DNA from: Chryseobacterium sp. ON_d1
Lineage (GTDB): Bacteria > Bacteroidota > Bacteroidia > Flavobacteriales > Weeksellaceae
Direction of reading: 5' to 3'
Assembly: GCF_006829085.1 (NCBI RefSeq)
Contig: NZ_BJTC01000001.1
Coordinates: 248,001 to 312,000, forward strand
Length of the DNA: 64,000 nt
Shown: positions 18,949 to 27,510 of the stretch, in pieces
Position numbering within the stretch: the first letter of the stretch is position 1
Layout of the letters: every line of letters starts with the position of its first letter
Position numbers and translations under genes: made by a program
The notes under the pieces: generated by a model
The model's input: the letters and a program-made list of their open reading frames with translations, nothing else
Database searches by the model: none
What the model was told of the DNA's origin: nothing

Positions 18949-19599
18949 AGTCATTTTTTTGAATTTGAGAAAAGGTAAAATTTAGTTTTACCTTATACTT
19001 TATGTAATAAAATTAATCTGCTATACAGAATTTGTGAAATCTTATTAGTATGACTGCAGATAAAAACACATAATAGATTATAAAAAATGAATTTTGTAGT
19101 AAAAATTCATGGGAAAGGGCAAATCATTTTATGATTTGTCCTTTTTGTATTTGGATTAATTTATTAGAATTCCTTTGAAACCCATCTTAAAACTTATAAT
19201 CCGGAAAATGTTGAACTTTACCCATTGCCTAATTCCTGATTGTATTTGTAACAAATTCTATTTCAGACAGTCTTATTATATATACAACAACTTTTTTATA
19301 GCAGAACTTCCTGCACAAACAGCCTGAAAACTTTAAAAAACTGATTGTATAAAGAAAAAATAAAATCCTTATCTGAATATTACATTTTTGCAAAATATGC
19401 ATCTTATTTCATGATAAGCATGATAAATTATGTATATTTATAACACATATTAGGGAAAAATATTAAAATAGCAGTAGAAAATTATCAACATATTTAATTA
19501 AATATGCGTAGGTAGATATAGGGAAAAGCAGTGCTGATGGGAAAAATTATATTGATCATTTTTAAGAATACAAACACACCGTTGACCAGCATAAAGAAA
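18949..19599. other. Intergenic region between the 591-residue secreted protein gene and the first TPR-HTH sensor
   Basis: Apart from the terminator at 19114-19147 it is very A/T-rich. TATTACATTTTTGC near 19378-19391 is only a loose match to a -7 box. I see no RNA gene or gene fragment. The 23-codon extension of the sensor reading frame (19531-19599) is taken as non-coding. Confidence 0.4.
19114..19147 (+). terminator. Terminator downstream of the 591-residue secreted protein gene
   Basis: A 14-bp stem with a 3-base loop (AAAGGGCAAATCAT against ATGATTTGTCCTTT, one G-T pair) is followed by T residues. It lies 165 bases after the stop codon. Confidence 0.8.
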
Positions 19600-21030
19600 A
19601 TGATATCCTCTGTAATCTCCATAGGGTTATGTTGGAGCATGCTTTCATGCGGACCTGATTTCAGGGATAAAGAAAGAGCAGATTTTGACGTTTCTTTATT
19701 GACCCAAAGTTCACAGTTGCAGCTTTCCGGTGAATATGAAGCGCTTATCCGGCTCAATATAGAATATCTGAAAAAAGCTGCCAGGATGAAATATACAGCA
19801 GGAAAAGGTCTATGCTATCTGAATATGGCTGACGTAAATATTTCGGCAGGCAATTATGAAAAAGCCCGTTTTTTCTTTAATAAAGCAGAGAAAGATCTGG
19901 TAAAGTCAGGAAATATGTTTCATAAAGCGACATTCTATGACGATTATAGCCTGTATTATTCTCATCTTAAAATAAATGATAAGGCGATAGAATGTAATGA
20001 TAAAGCATTTTATTACTTAAAACAGGCCAAAAAGACAACACTGACTCAAAAACTCCTTCCAAGACTTTATATCAATAAAGGGATTTATTATGCCTGGAAA
20101 GGGTGGTCTGGAACTTCTTTAAAATGTTTCATCAAAGCAAATTTACTTGAAAATTCTGCCTACAGCAACTGCATGGTGGCACAATACTATCTGTTTATCC
20201 ACAAACCTGATTCTGCTGGAATATATATCGCCAGATCAGATGAAAAAATGCTGAGCCAGAAAACGACCGACGTAGAATCACTGTGGGTGTATTATACAAT
20301 GGGCTATTATTACAATGAAATAAATAATAGTGAACAGGCTGAGAAGTGCCTTAAAAAAGCTCTGGAAATTAATATTAGGACAAGGCGTACCTATTCTTCA
20401 CATATAAAAGAAGTTTACAAAGCACTTGCTGATCTGTATAAGAAAAAGAATGACGGAGGTAAGGCTTATTTCTATCTTAAAAAATATATGGAAGAAGAGG
20501 GAAGATTTGATGCGGCAAGATTTGCTGCTATGAATAAAGCTACCGAGGATTTTATTTCAGAAGTGAAGCAGGAATCAGACTGGCATAAAAATGATCTTCC
20601 ATTATTTATCGCTCTGTCAATTACTGTGCTTACTGTTTCAGGAGTATATGTCCGGAAAGTAATCCATGTACAGAGACAGAAAAAGAACCGCTTAAAAAAA
20701 CAGACAGAAGATCTAAAAAACCATGTACATACAAAACAGCGGGAAGAAGTCATTCAACTTGCCAGAAGCAATGATTCTGCCTTTTTATTGAAGTTCAAAG
20801 AGTTATATCCTGATTTTGTAAAAGTACTTCTAGATATCAACCCTGATCTTGAAAATTCAGAACTGAGCTTCTGTGCTATGCTGAAACTGCGGTTTTCAGC
20901 CAAGGAAATTGCAGATTTTACTTTTGTACAGCACAGATCTGTTCAGCAGAAAAAATACAGAATCAGGAAGCGACTGAATATTCCCGGAGAAACAGATATT
21001 TATGAGTTTTTTGAAAATCTGCCCCAATAA
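19600..21030 (+). CDS. Membrane-anchored TPR sensor with C-terminal HTH (paralogue 1)
   Basis: The ATG at 19600 is chosen because it starts a lipoprotein signal, MISSVISIGLCWSMLSCGPD, as in the neighbouring paralogue; an ATG 23 codons earlier is less likely. The protein is then 476 residues. TPR-like helical repeats cover about 45-320 (LNMADVNISAGNYEKARFFFNKAEKD; AEKCLKKALEIN). One transmembrane helix, LPLFIALSITVLTVSGVYV, lies near 340-360, then a Lys-rich coiled stretch, then a C-terminal LuxR-like helix-turn-helix (FCAMLKLRFSAKEIADFTFV, followed by QHRSVQQKKYRIRKRL). The order suggests an external sensing domain and a cytoplasmic DNA-binding domain. It is followed by a paralogue 148 bases downstream, the result of tandem duplication. 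Confidence 0.75.
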   Translation: MISSVISIGLCWSMLSCGPDFRDKERADFDVSLLTQSSQLQLSGEYEALIRLNIEYLKKAARMKYTAGKGLCYLNMADVNISAGNYEKARFFFNKAEKDLVKSGNMFHKATFYDDYSLYYSHLKINDKAIECNDKAFYYLKQAKKTTLTQKLLPRLYINKGIYYAWKGWSGTSLKCFIKANLLENSAYSNCMVAQYYLFIHKPDSAGIYIARSDEKMLSQKTTDVESLWVYYTMGYYYNEINNSEQAEKCLKKALEINIRTRRTYSSHIKEVYKALADLYKKKNDGGKAYFYLKKYMEEEGRFDAARFAAMNKATEDFISEVKQESDWHKNDLPLFIALSITVLTVSGVYVRKVIHVQRQKKNRLKKQTEDLKNHVHTKQREEVIQLARSNDSAFLLKFKELYPDFVKVLLDINPDLENSELSFCAMLKLRFSAKEIADFTFVQHRSVQQKKYRIRKRLNIPGETDIYEFFENLPQ

Positions 21031-21178
21031 AGAGAATCATCACAATAAAAGCTGTCAAATCCTGTTTTATGGAAAGGTTATTGCTGATCTCATAAACCAG
21101 CCAATGAAAAGTTTGCATTAAACCTGAAATATCACCCTAAAATAAGTATAAAAAAATCCAGCTTAAATAGAGAAACAT

Positions 21179-22600
21179 ATGATCCGTATTTTTCTTTCTG
21201 TTTTACTTATCATTTTAATGTCGTGTCATTCCAGTTCCAGGAAAGAGACTGAAAAGAATTTTGATATTTCCCTGCTGAAAAAGAACGAAAAATTCAGGCT
21301 TGCCGGAGAATATGATTCTTTGATTAACCTCAATAAAAGCTATTATAAAAAGGCTGATAAGATGAATTATTCAGATGGAAAAGCCCTTTGCTATATTAAT
21401 CTGGCAGAGCTTAATATTTCACTGGAAAACTATCAGAAATCCCAGGTCCTTTTTGATAATGCCAAAGATATCCTTGACGATTCTGAAGATCCCATACATA
21501 AAGCCAGGTTTTATAATGTTTATGCGCGTTTCAATTTTGAGCTCCGAAGAGTAGATAAAGCTTTTGAATATAACAATGAGGCGATGCGTTCCATACAAAA
21601 GGTCAGTTCTTCTGAGCTTAAAAATGACCTTCTTTTCAGTATATATTTCAGGCAGGCAATTTATTTTGTCAGGAAAAAAGAATATGAAAAAGCGCTGTTT
21701 TTTTTTAACAAAGCAAACAAGCTGGATAATACGGGCTTAATGGATTGTGCCATAAGTGATTATATTTATATGCATAAAAATAAAGACTCAGCGTATAAAT
21801 ATGTAACTCTGGCATATAATAAAGCGAACAGAAGTGGTAAGGCAGATGGAATTGCATTATATGCCAATACAATTATGGGAGAATATTATATAACCTATAA
21901 ACAATATGATAAGGCTGAGGAGGCGCTGAAGAAAGCATTGGAAATCAATGAAAAAACCAAACGTATCTATGCCTATTATGGTAAGTATATTTATAATGAC
22001 CTCAGGACGTTATATGAGCGTACAGGAGATAAAGAAAAGGCTTATTTTTATTTGAAAGCCTATACTGATGCTTATTATAAAACCAATACATCTTTGCTGG
22101 CAACAATTAATCAGGATATGGAATCCTTTATTGAAGAAACCCGGAAGGATGCTGATCATCATAAAGGCAGGATATACTGGATAATTTCCCTGTCATTTAC
22201 AGGACTTTGTCTGCTGGGAGGATATGCCTGGAGAATTATCAGGGTACTGAGAAAAAGAAAAAAAGTTCTTGCCATGGAAGCTGAAAGCCTTAAAATAAGA
22301 ATGAATGATAACAAGCAGGAAGAGATTATAGAGCTTGGTAAGAAAAATGATCCTGAATTTCTGAATCGTTTTAAGGAAGTTTATCCTGATTTTATAGAGC
22401 AGCTTTTAACCATTAATCCTGCACTTGAAAGTTCCGAACTGATTTTTTGTGCAATGCTGAAACTCCATTTTACTTCCAAAGAAATTGCAAGTTATACTTT
22501 GGTGCAACACAGAACTGTTCAGCAGAAAAAATACAGGCTCAGGAAAAAATTAAATATTCCGGGAGAAACAGATCTTTATTATTTTTTCGATACCTTATAA
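21179..22600 (+). CDS. Membrane-anchored TPR sensor with C-terminal HTH (paralogue 2)
   Basis: 473 residues, with the same layout as the preceding gene and clearly homologous along its length (FDISLL..., AEEALKKALEINEKTKR, SSELIFCAMLKLHFTSKEIA, QHRTVQQKKYRLRKKLNIPG). The N-terminus MIRIFLSVLLIILMSCHSS has lipobox LMSC (Cys 16). TPRs span about 45-320, a transmembrane helix (IYWIISLSFTGLCLLGGYAW) lies near 330-350, and the HTH is at the C-terminus. The near-identical HTH in both paralogues suggests overlapping target sites. No kinase or receiver domain is present, so this would be a one-component sensor. Candidate operator repeats lie just downstream, before the metalloprotease gene. Confidence 0.75.
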   Translation: MIRIFLSVLLIILMSCHSSSRKETEKNFDISLLKKNEKFRLAGEYDSLINLNKSYYKKADKMNYSDGKALCYINLAELNISLENYQKSQVLFDNAKDILDDSEDPIHKARFYNVYARFNFELRRVDKAFEYNNEAMRSIQKVSSSELKNDLLFSIYFRQAIYFVRKKEYEKALFFFNKANKLDNTGLMDCAISDYIYMHKNKDSAYKYVTLAYNKANRSGKADGIALYANTIMGEYYITYKQYDKAEEALKKALEINEKTKRIYAYYGKYIYNDLRTLYERTGDKEKAYFYLKAYTDAYYKTNTSLLATINQDMESFIEETRKDADHHKGRIYWIISLSFTGLCLLGGYAWRIIRVLRKRKKVLAMEAESLKIRMNDNKQEEIIELGKKNDPEFLNRFKEVYPDFIEQLLTINPALESSELIFCAMLKLHFTSKEIASYTLVQHRTVQQKKYRLRKKLNIPGETDLYYFFDTL

Positions 22601-22730
22601 TAATTCAAAAAAAAACTGTCTGATTCATCACATCAGACAGCACTCGAAATATTCTCTTTTCACCACTTGTATTTTTTTTGTGGTCTCAGCGTCAAATATG
22701 AAAAATTTTAACGTAAACATAAAAAATCAC

Positions 22731-22746
22731 GGTACTACACGGATAC
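22731..22746. repeat. Left arm of a long-range inverted repeat (ACTACAC motif)
   Basis: GGTACTACACGGATAC here matches the reverse complement of 23026-23041 at 15 of 16 positions; the arms are 279 bases apart. A second direct copy, ACTACACCGGG, starts at 22745, one helical turn after the first. Read either as operator sites or, less likely, as ends of a small 311-base element. Confidence 0.6.
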
Positions 22747-23025
22747 TACACCGGGTATTTTAAGGTTTAAATACTTGATAGTTAGTGTTTTGTGTTTTTG
22801 GCTGTTTTTTACATTTTATTGTTGAAAAAGTAGAGTAATTTTCTTAATCCTAACATTTTTTATCCCGTATTTTAATCATTGCCATTTAGAAGTATTTTCT
22901 TATGTGATTTTTTTACCTCCTTTTTCAATGCTTAAAAAGGAGCATTAACTTGAGCTGGTTCTACAATTGAGAGCAATAAAAATTTATTTATAATTTATTG
23001 AAAATCAATATTTTGAAGCAGTGCT

Positions 23026-23041
23026 GTATCCGTGTAGTATC
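23026..23041. repeat. Right arm of the inverted repeat, next to the metalloprotease promoter
   Basis: GTATCCGTGTAGTATC is the inverted partner of 22731-22746. It ends 8 bases before a candidate -33 TTG (23050-23052), a usual place for an activator site. Confidence 0.6.
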
Positions 23042-23049
23042 TTCTTTTT

Positions 23050-23079
23050 TTGTTTTTTATGAGAAATAAATAAGCTTTG
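23050..23079 (+). promoter_or_regulatory. Candidate promoter of the metalloprotease gene
   Basis: TTG at 23050-23052 is followed after 18 bases by TAAGCTTTG (23071-23079), which differs from TAnnTTTG by one extra base. A 5' leader of about 135 bases would precede the ATG at 23222. Confidence 0.4.
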
Positions 23080-23221
23080 TAGTGAGTTTTGTTGCGGATT
23101 TAATATGATATCTTCTTTTTTGTTGAATTTGTAGCAAAAGTTTCTTTTCGTCTTTACTATACTGGTTGTTTTTTTGATGGAAAGCTTAAACATACTATCC
23201 AAAATAATTTTAAATATACCT

Positions 23222-26200
23222 ATGAAAAAAAGAATTTTATTCGTTTGTGCGTTAGCATCATGCTTTACGGTTTTCAATGCTCAGAGATGGGAAACGGTCT
23301 CTAAAAAAACTTCACAGATCCGAAATGGGGTAGAAGTTCAGTATTCCTACAGAGTAGACCTGAAGTCCCTTAGAGAAATGCTTAAAAATGCAGAAGAAAC
23401 AGGGAAAAATGCAAGACCGGTTATTATTTCTTTACCCACTGTAGAAGGAAAGATTGAAAAATTTGCCGTATATAGCAATCCGGTAATTGAGAAATCCCTG
23501 GCAGACAAATATCAGTTAGGGTCTTATGTGGGAATTGGAGTGGATGATTCTTCCAAGTATTTAAGATTCAGTACTTCTCCTGCTGATATGCAGTCTATGA
23601 TCATCAAAGATGGTGTTTTTCAGTTTATAGAACCTATAAGTGCTGATAGACAGACCTATGGAGTTTTCTATAAAACAAAGAATGACGGAGAGCATGGATT
23701 TAAATGTGATACAGGGGAACATGATTTTAAGGATATTAATAAGCTGGTAGCGAATGGTAAAAAAATGCTTTCCGGAGTCGGAATTACCAGCAGACCTACC
23801 AATACAAAATACAGAGATTTCAGAATGGCATTATCCGTTACCGGGGAATACAGCCAGTATCAGCTGACAGCTGCAGGAACTCCGGCCAATGCCAGTGACG
23901 ATGTTAAGAAAGGTGTTGTTCTGGCCGCCATGAATAATACCATGACCCGTATCAACGGAGTTTTTGAGCGTGACTTTGGAGCTCATCTGACCGTTCAGAA
24001 TCTTCCTCAGATCATCTATCTTGATCCGGCAACAGATCCTTACACAGGTAATTTAAACCTTCAATTACAGCAAACCCTTACTTCTGCCGTAGGAAATGCC
24101 AATTATGATATCGGACATGTTCTTAATCAGAATGCGGAAAGGAGCGGTAATGCCGGAGGAATTGGAATTGTCTGCACAGATCCGGCCAATAATACAGATA
24201 TACAAAAAGGTTCTGCCTATACACAGGGACCTGTACCTACAGGTGAAGTGTTTGATTTTACAGCAGCCCATGAGATGGGACATCAGCTGGGAGCCAATCA
24301 TACATTCTCAAATACTTCTGTCACAGATGCCAATAAGGGAGCCAATGTGGAACCCGGAGGAGGAACAACCATTATGGGATATGCAGGGATTACCTATGAT
24401 AATGTACAGGCCAACGCAGATGGATATTTTCATTATAAATCAATTGATCAGGTTTTGACCAACTTAGAAAACAAGCTTAATTGCGGAGTATCCCAGGATA
24501 TCAATAATAATACAGCTCCGGCGATCAATCCGCTGTCAGCATACAATATCCCTAAAGGAACCGCTTATTATCTTGAAGCTTCTGCTACGGATGCTGAAAA
24601 TGATCCTGTGAATTATACCTGGGAACAGAATGACAGTACAGATGAATTTTCTACGATTTCCGGAGACAGCGGATGGGGATACAATCCAAAAGGAGCCTTA
24701 GCCAGATCTGTTCCCGGAACACCCAATGGCAGAAGATATTTTCCGAAGCTGGAGAGCGTGATGAATGGAGTACTCACAGATAAACAGGGCTGGGAAACGG
24801 TATCATATATCCCCAGAACATTAAATTATGCTGTAACGGCTAGAGATCAGAATGCTCAACGTCCGATGGTTTCCAGCTCAACTACTACAGTGACAGTCGG
24901 AAACGACGGTCCGTTCAAATTCAATGGGCTTACTGCAGCTTCAGTACTGTATAATGATGCGGTAAATACAATCTATTGGGATGTTGCCAATACGAATGCT
25001 GCCCCTTATAATGTAGCCAGCGTAAAAATTGATTATACTTCTGATAACGGCGCTAACTGGACAAATCTTGTGGCAGCAACTCCTAATACAGGAAGCTATA
25101 GTATACAAATGCCCGGTAATATAAACGGAGCTGTAAAATTAAGAATCTCAGCTGTAGGTAACATTTTCTATGCCGTCTCTCCTGCCATTACTGTGGGTAC
25201 TGCACCCGCGTCTTCTGCTTCAGCACCTACAGGGCTATCCACTATAGATACTGAAGTTTTTAAGACAACAGCAAGGGTTTCATGGAACAGTGTTCCTGGA
25301 GCTGCCTATTCTGTTAATTACAGAAAAGCAGGGACTGCAAACTGGTCTAATGCTGTTAGTCAGGCAAATTCTGTAGTCCTGGATAATTTAGAAGACGAAA
25401 CAAACTATGAAGTACAGGTTGCAGCAGTAGTAAATTCTGTTGCAGGAGCATTTTCTAATAATTATACATTTAAAACAAAAGGATTAAAAACTGGGATCGA
25501 TTACTGTTTTTTAAATTCGGGTTCGCCTTATGTAGGAGCGATCTTAAAGCTTACGGTGGCTAATATTGATTACAGTGATCTTACCGCTAGATCTTATAAG
25601 GATTTGAGTGAAGATGCTACTAAAATTATTAATTTGACACAGGGAAGCACCTACACTGTTGCCCCTAGAGTAGGAAACCTGCTGCAAAACGGACTTCCGG
25701 TTAATCTGTCTGCATGGATCGATTATAACAGGAATGGAGTATTTGAAGCTACCGAAAGAGTGGGACAGACTTCCGCAACAATAAATGCAGGAAATGCGGG
25801 ATTGAGCAGTTTTAATTTTACAGTGCCGGCAACTGCCTATTCAGGAGATAAAACATTAAGGATGAGAGTGGTTTGTAAATTTGCAACCAGTTCTCTGAAC
25901 AGTGTGTGTGGTGAACTGGCAAGCCAGGCTGGCGGTATTATGGACCTTCCGGTGAAGATTACTGCCAATACCCTTGCCGTGAGAGAAACAGCAGACACAA
26001 AATCATCAGAAATATCTGTTTACCCTAACCCTGCAGACACATTTGTAGAAGTGAAAAACTTTAAAGGTAAAGGAGATTACAAAATTTACAGCGCAGACGG
26101 AAGACTTGTCCAGGAGGGTAGAGTTGAAGAAAAAATCAATGTTGCTTCCCTGGTAAAAGGTGTCTATGTGATCACCATAAAAGATGATAAAAACACGTAT

Positions 26201-26224
26201 AATACCAAACTGATCAAAAAATAA
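23222..26224 (+). CDS. Secreted reprolysin-like zinc metalloprotease with FnIII, GEVED and T9SS sorting domains
   Basis: The ATG at 23222 opens a signal peptide (MKKRILFVCALASCFTVFNAQ); 1000 residues. A pro-region runs to about 190. The metzincin site HEMGHQLGANH (His350, Glu351, His354, His360) follows, with IMGYAG about 30 residues later as a probable Met-turn. Then come beta domains, a fibronectin type III-like unit near 680-760 (ARVSWNSVPGAAYSVNYRKAG...), and a GEVED-type domain near 770-905 (LSAWIDYNRNGVFEATERVG). The C-terminal T9SS type A sorting domain (about 930-1000) reads SVYPNPADTFVEV...GVYVITIKDD. It is exported by Sec and then T9SS to the surface or medium. It lies downstream of the two TPR-HTH sensors and ends at a convergent terminator. 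Confidence 0.9.
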   Translation: MKKRILFVCALASCFTVFNAQRWETVSKKTSQIRNGVEVQYSYRVDLKSLREMLKNAEETGKNARPVIISLPTVEGKIEKFAVYSNPVIEKSLADKYQLGSYVGIGVDDSSKYLRFSTSPADMQSMIIKDGVFQFIEPISADRQTYGVFYKTKNDGEHGFKCDTGEHDFKDINKLVANGKKMLSGVGITSRPTNTKYRDFRMALSVTGEYSQYQLTAAGTPANASDDVKKGVVLAAMNNTMTRINGVFERDFGAHLTVQNLPQIIYLDPATDPYTGNLNLQLQQTLTSAVGNANYDIGHVLNQNAERSGNAGGIGIVCTDPANNTDIQKGSAYTQGPVPTGEVFDFTAAHEMGHQLGANHTFSNTSVTDANKGANVEPGGGTTIMGYAGITYDNVQANADGYFHYKSIDQVLTNLENKLNCGVSQDINNNTAPAINPLSAYNIPKGTAYYLEASATDAENDPVNYTWEQNDSTDEFSTISGDSGWGYNPKGALARSVPGTPNGRRYFPKLESVMNGVLTDKQGWETVSYIPRTLNYAVTARDQNAQRPMVSSSTTTVTVGNDGPFKFNGLTAASVLYNDAVNTIYWDVANTNAAPYNVASVKIDYTSDNGANWTNLVAATPNTGSYSIQMPGNINGAVKLRISAVGNIFYAVSPAITVGTAPASSASAPTGLSTIDTEVFKTTARVSWNSVPGAAYSVNYRKAGTANWSNAVSQANSVVLDNLEDETNYEVQVAAVVNSVAGAFSNNYTFKTKGLKTGIDYCFLNSGSPYVGAILKLTVANIDYSDLTARSYKDLSEDATKIINLTQGSTYTVAPRVGNLLQNGLPVNLSAWIDYNRNGVFEATERVGQTSATINAGNAGLSSFNFTVPATAYSGDKTLRMRVVCKFATSSLNSVCGELASQAGGIMDLPVKITANTLAVRETADTKSSEISVYPNPADTFVEVKNFKGKGDYKIYSADGRLVQEGRVEEKINVASLVKGVYVITIKDDKNTYNTKLIKK

Positions 26225-26286
26225 AATATAAATGAATCTCCGCATCAGGATCTAAAACGGGGAGAAATAAATTATTTCAGGAGGGA

Positions 26287-26316
26287 AAAGGCTGTCTTCG
26301 CTAGAAGGCAGCCTTT
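26287..26316. terminator. Bidirectional terminator between the metalloprotease and the flavin monooxygenase
   Basis: A 12-bp stem, AAAGGCTGTCTT/AAGGCAGCCTTT (one G-T pair), with a 6-base loop lies between two convergent genes. Confidence 0.8.
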
Positions 26317-26328
26317 GTTATGATGAAT

Positions 26329-27483
26329 TTAATGGCCATTAAAAAAATCAAGCATGGTTGTTAATGAGTTTTCAGAATGCATCCGCTCTCCATTCTCAAG
26401 GGATTCCTGTGTGGCAATGGCAGCTCTCTTGCGCATCTTTTGTTCATAATCTGCAATGGCTTCCTGTAAAGTTTCATAGTTTTTATCCGTTAAATGTTCG
26501 CTCAACTCCAGAGCATCAAGCATAGCCATATTAGCCCCTTCTCCTGCAAACGGAGGCATTACATGGGCTGCATCACCAATCAGAGTCAGATTGGATTGAG
26601 TTTCCCAGGTCTGATCAAAAGGCATATAGTAAATCAGGCGTGGAATAAAAGGAGTGACTGCATTTTCAAATAATTCCTCCCAGACAGGGCTCCATTCAGA
26701 ATATTCTGTTTTAAACCATGCCAGCATCTGGAGATTATCAGAAAAATCAAGACCGCTGCTGGCAGGCCAGTTTTCATCGGCTTTAAAGCTTGCATAAAAT
26801 CCAAGATCTCCATTACCTTTCTGACCAAGCAAAATATTTTGGGTATTTCCGAAGGCCATTATTTTTCCGCCTTTGACCAGAGCATCAATCTGAGGAGCAT
26901 TTTCTTTTGAAACATTTCCTTCCAGCATGATCACTCCTGAATACACAGGTTGAATATCTGTAAGATAAGGCCGGATTTTAGAATTGGCTCCGTCTCCGGC
27001 AATGACAAGGTCGGCATACGCAGTAGTTCCATTTTTGAAATGCAGCAACCAGCCTTCGTTTTGACGTTCCATAGAGAGAAAGTGACTGTCCCAGATCACT
27101 GTTTCAGGTTGCAGGGAGTCCAGCAGCATGTTTCTTAAGGGGCCACGGTCTATTTCCGGACGGAAATGCTCATGTCCAAAATCTTCTGCCGGTTTTGTTT
27201 CATGATCATTAAAGAATATTTGAGCCTTCTCATTCATGATCAGTGTTCTGTCTGCTCCGGGACGGAATGTTTTCTTGAATATTTCCAATAATTCGGCCTT
27301 ACGGATGGCTGCCAGTCCTGAGTCTTCATGCATGTCGAGAGGAGAGCCCTGAACCCTTGCATATTTATTAAGATCTCTTTCATATACTTTTACGTCAGCT
27401 CCTTTCAGCTGTAAAAGTCTTGCCAGTGTAAGTCCTGCGGGGCCTCCACCAACGATTGCTATTGATTTATTGTCTATCAGCAT
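26329..27483 (-). CDS. FAD-dependent monooxygenase related to TetX
   Basis: 384 residues. The Rossmann motif IAIVGGGPAGLTLARLLQ...VYERD lies at 8-40, the Arg-containing GPLRNMLLDSL segment near 120, DLVIAGDGANSKIR near 160, and LTLIGDAAHVMPPFAGEGAN near 300. The whole length and many segments (EQKMRKRA...ESLENGERM at the C-terminus) follow Tet(X) tetracycline monooxygenase. However, the stretches that carry its tetracycline-contacting Arg and His (GNRLMAS and GALHFG in TetX) read GGKIMAF and GDLGFY here, so resistance activity should not be assumed. It is probably a cytoplasmic hydroxylase of an unknown small molecule. The AraC-type gene lies 27 bases upstream on the same strand, so they are probably cotranscribed. 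Confidence 0.85.
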   Translation of the reverse strand: MLIDNKSIAIVGGGPAGLTLARLLQLKGADVKVYERDLNKYARVQGSPLDMHEDSGLAAIRKAELLEIFKKTFRPGADRTLIMNEKAQIFFNDHETKPAEDFGHEHFRPEIDRGPLRNMLLDSLQPETVIWDSHFLSMERQNEGWLLHFKNGTTAYADLVIAGDGANSKIRPYLTDIQPVYSGVIMLEGNVSKENAPQIDALVKGGKIMAFGNTQNILLGQKGNGDLGFYASFKADENWPASSGLDFSDNLQMLAWFKTEYSEWSPVWEELFENAVTPFIPRLIYYMPFDQTWETQSNLTLIGDAAHVMPPFAGEGANMAMLDALELSEHLTDKNYETLQEAIADYEQKMRKRAAIATQESLENGERMHSENSLTTMLDFFNGH

Positions 27484-27510
27484 TGTTAATTTAAATTTTA
27501 CAATGCAAAT

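Larger units (their letters stand above)
22601..23221. other. Intergenic region with repeated ACTACAC motifs upstream of the metalloprotease
   Basis: Right after the sensor gene is a 9-bp hairpin, CTGTCTGAT/ATCAGACAG (22616-22640), preceded by nine A but with no T-run; it is a weak terminator candidate. Then two direct copies of ACTACAC(C/G)GG lie 11 bases apart (from 22734 and 22745), and an inverted copy lies at 23026-23041. The rest is A/T-rich without reading frames. Confidence 0.55.

Noticed and set aside
22731..23041. MITE reading of the 311-base segment with 16-base inverted ends.
   Set aside because: No target-site duplication is visible (AATCAC before, TTCTTT after) and the ends fit operators as well; kept only as an alternative.
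26329..27483. Calling the flavin monooxygenase a tet(X) resistance gene.
   Set aside because: Substrate-contact segments differ from TetX, so only the family is claimed.
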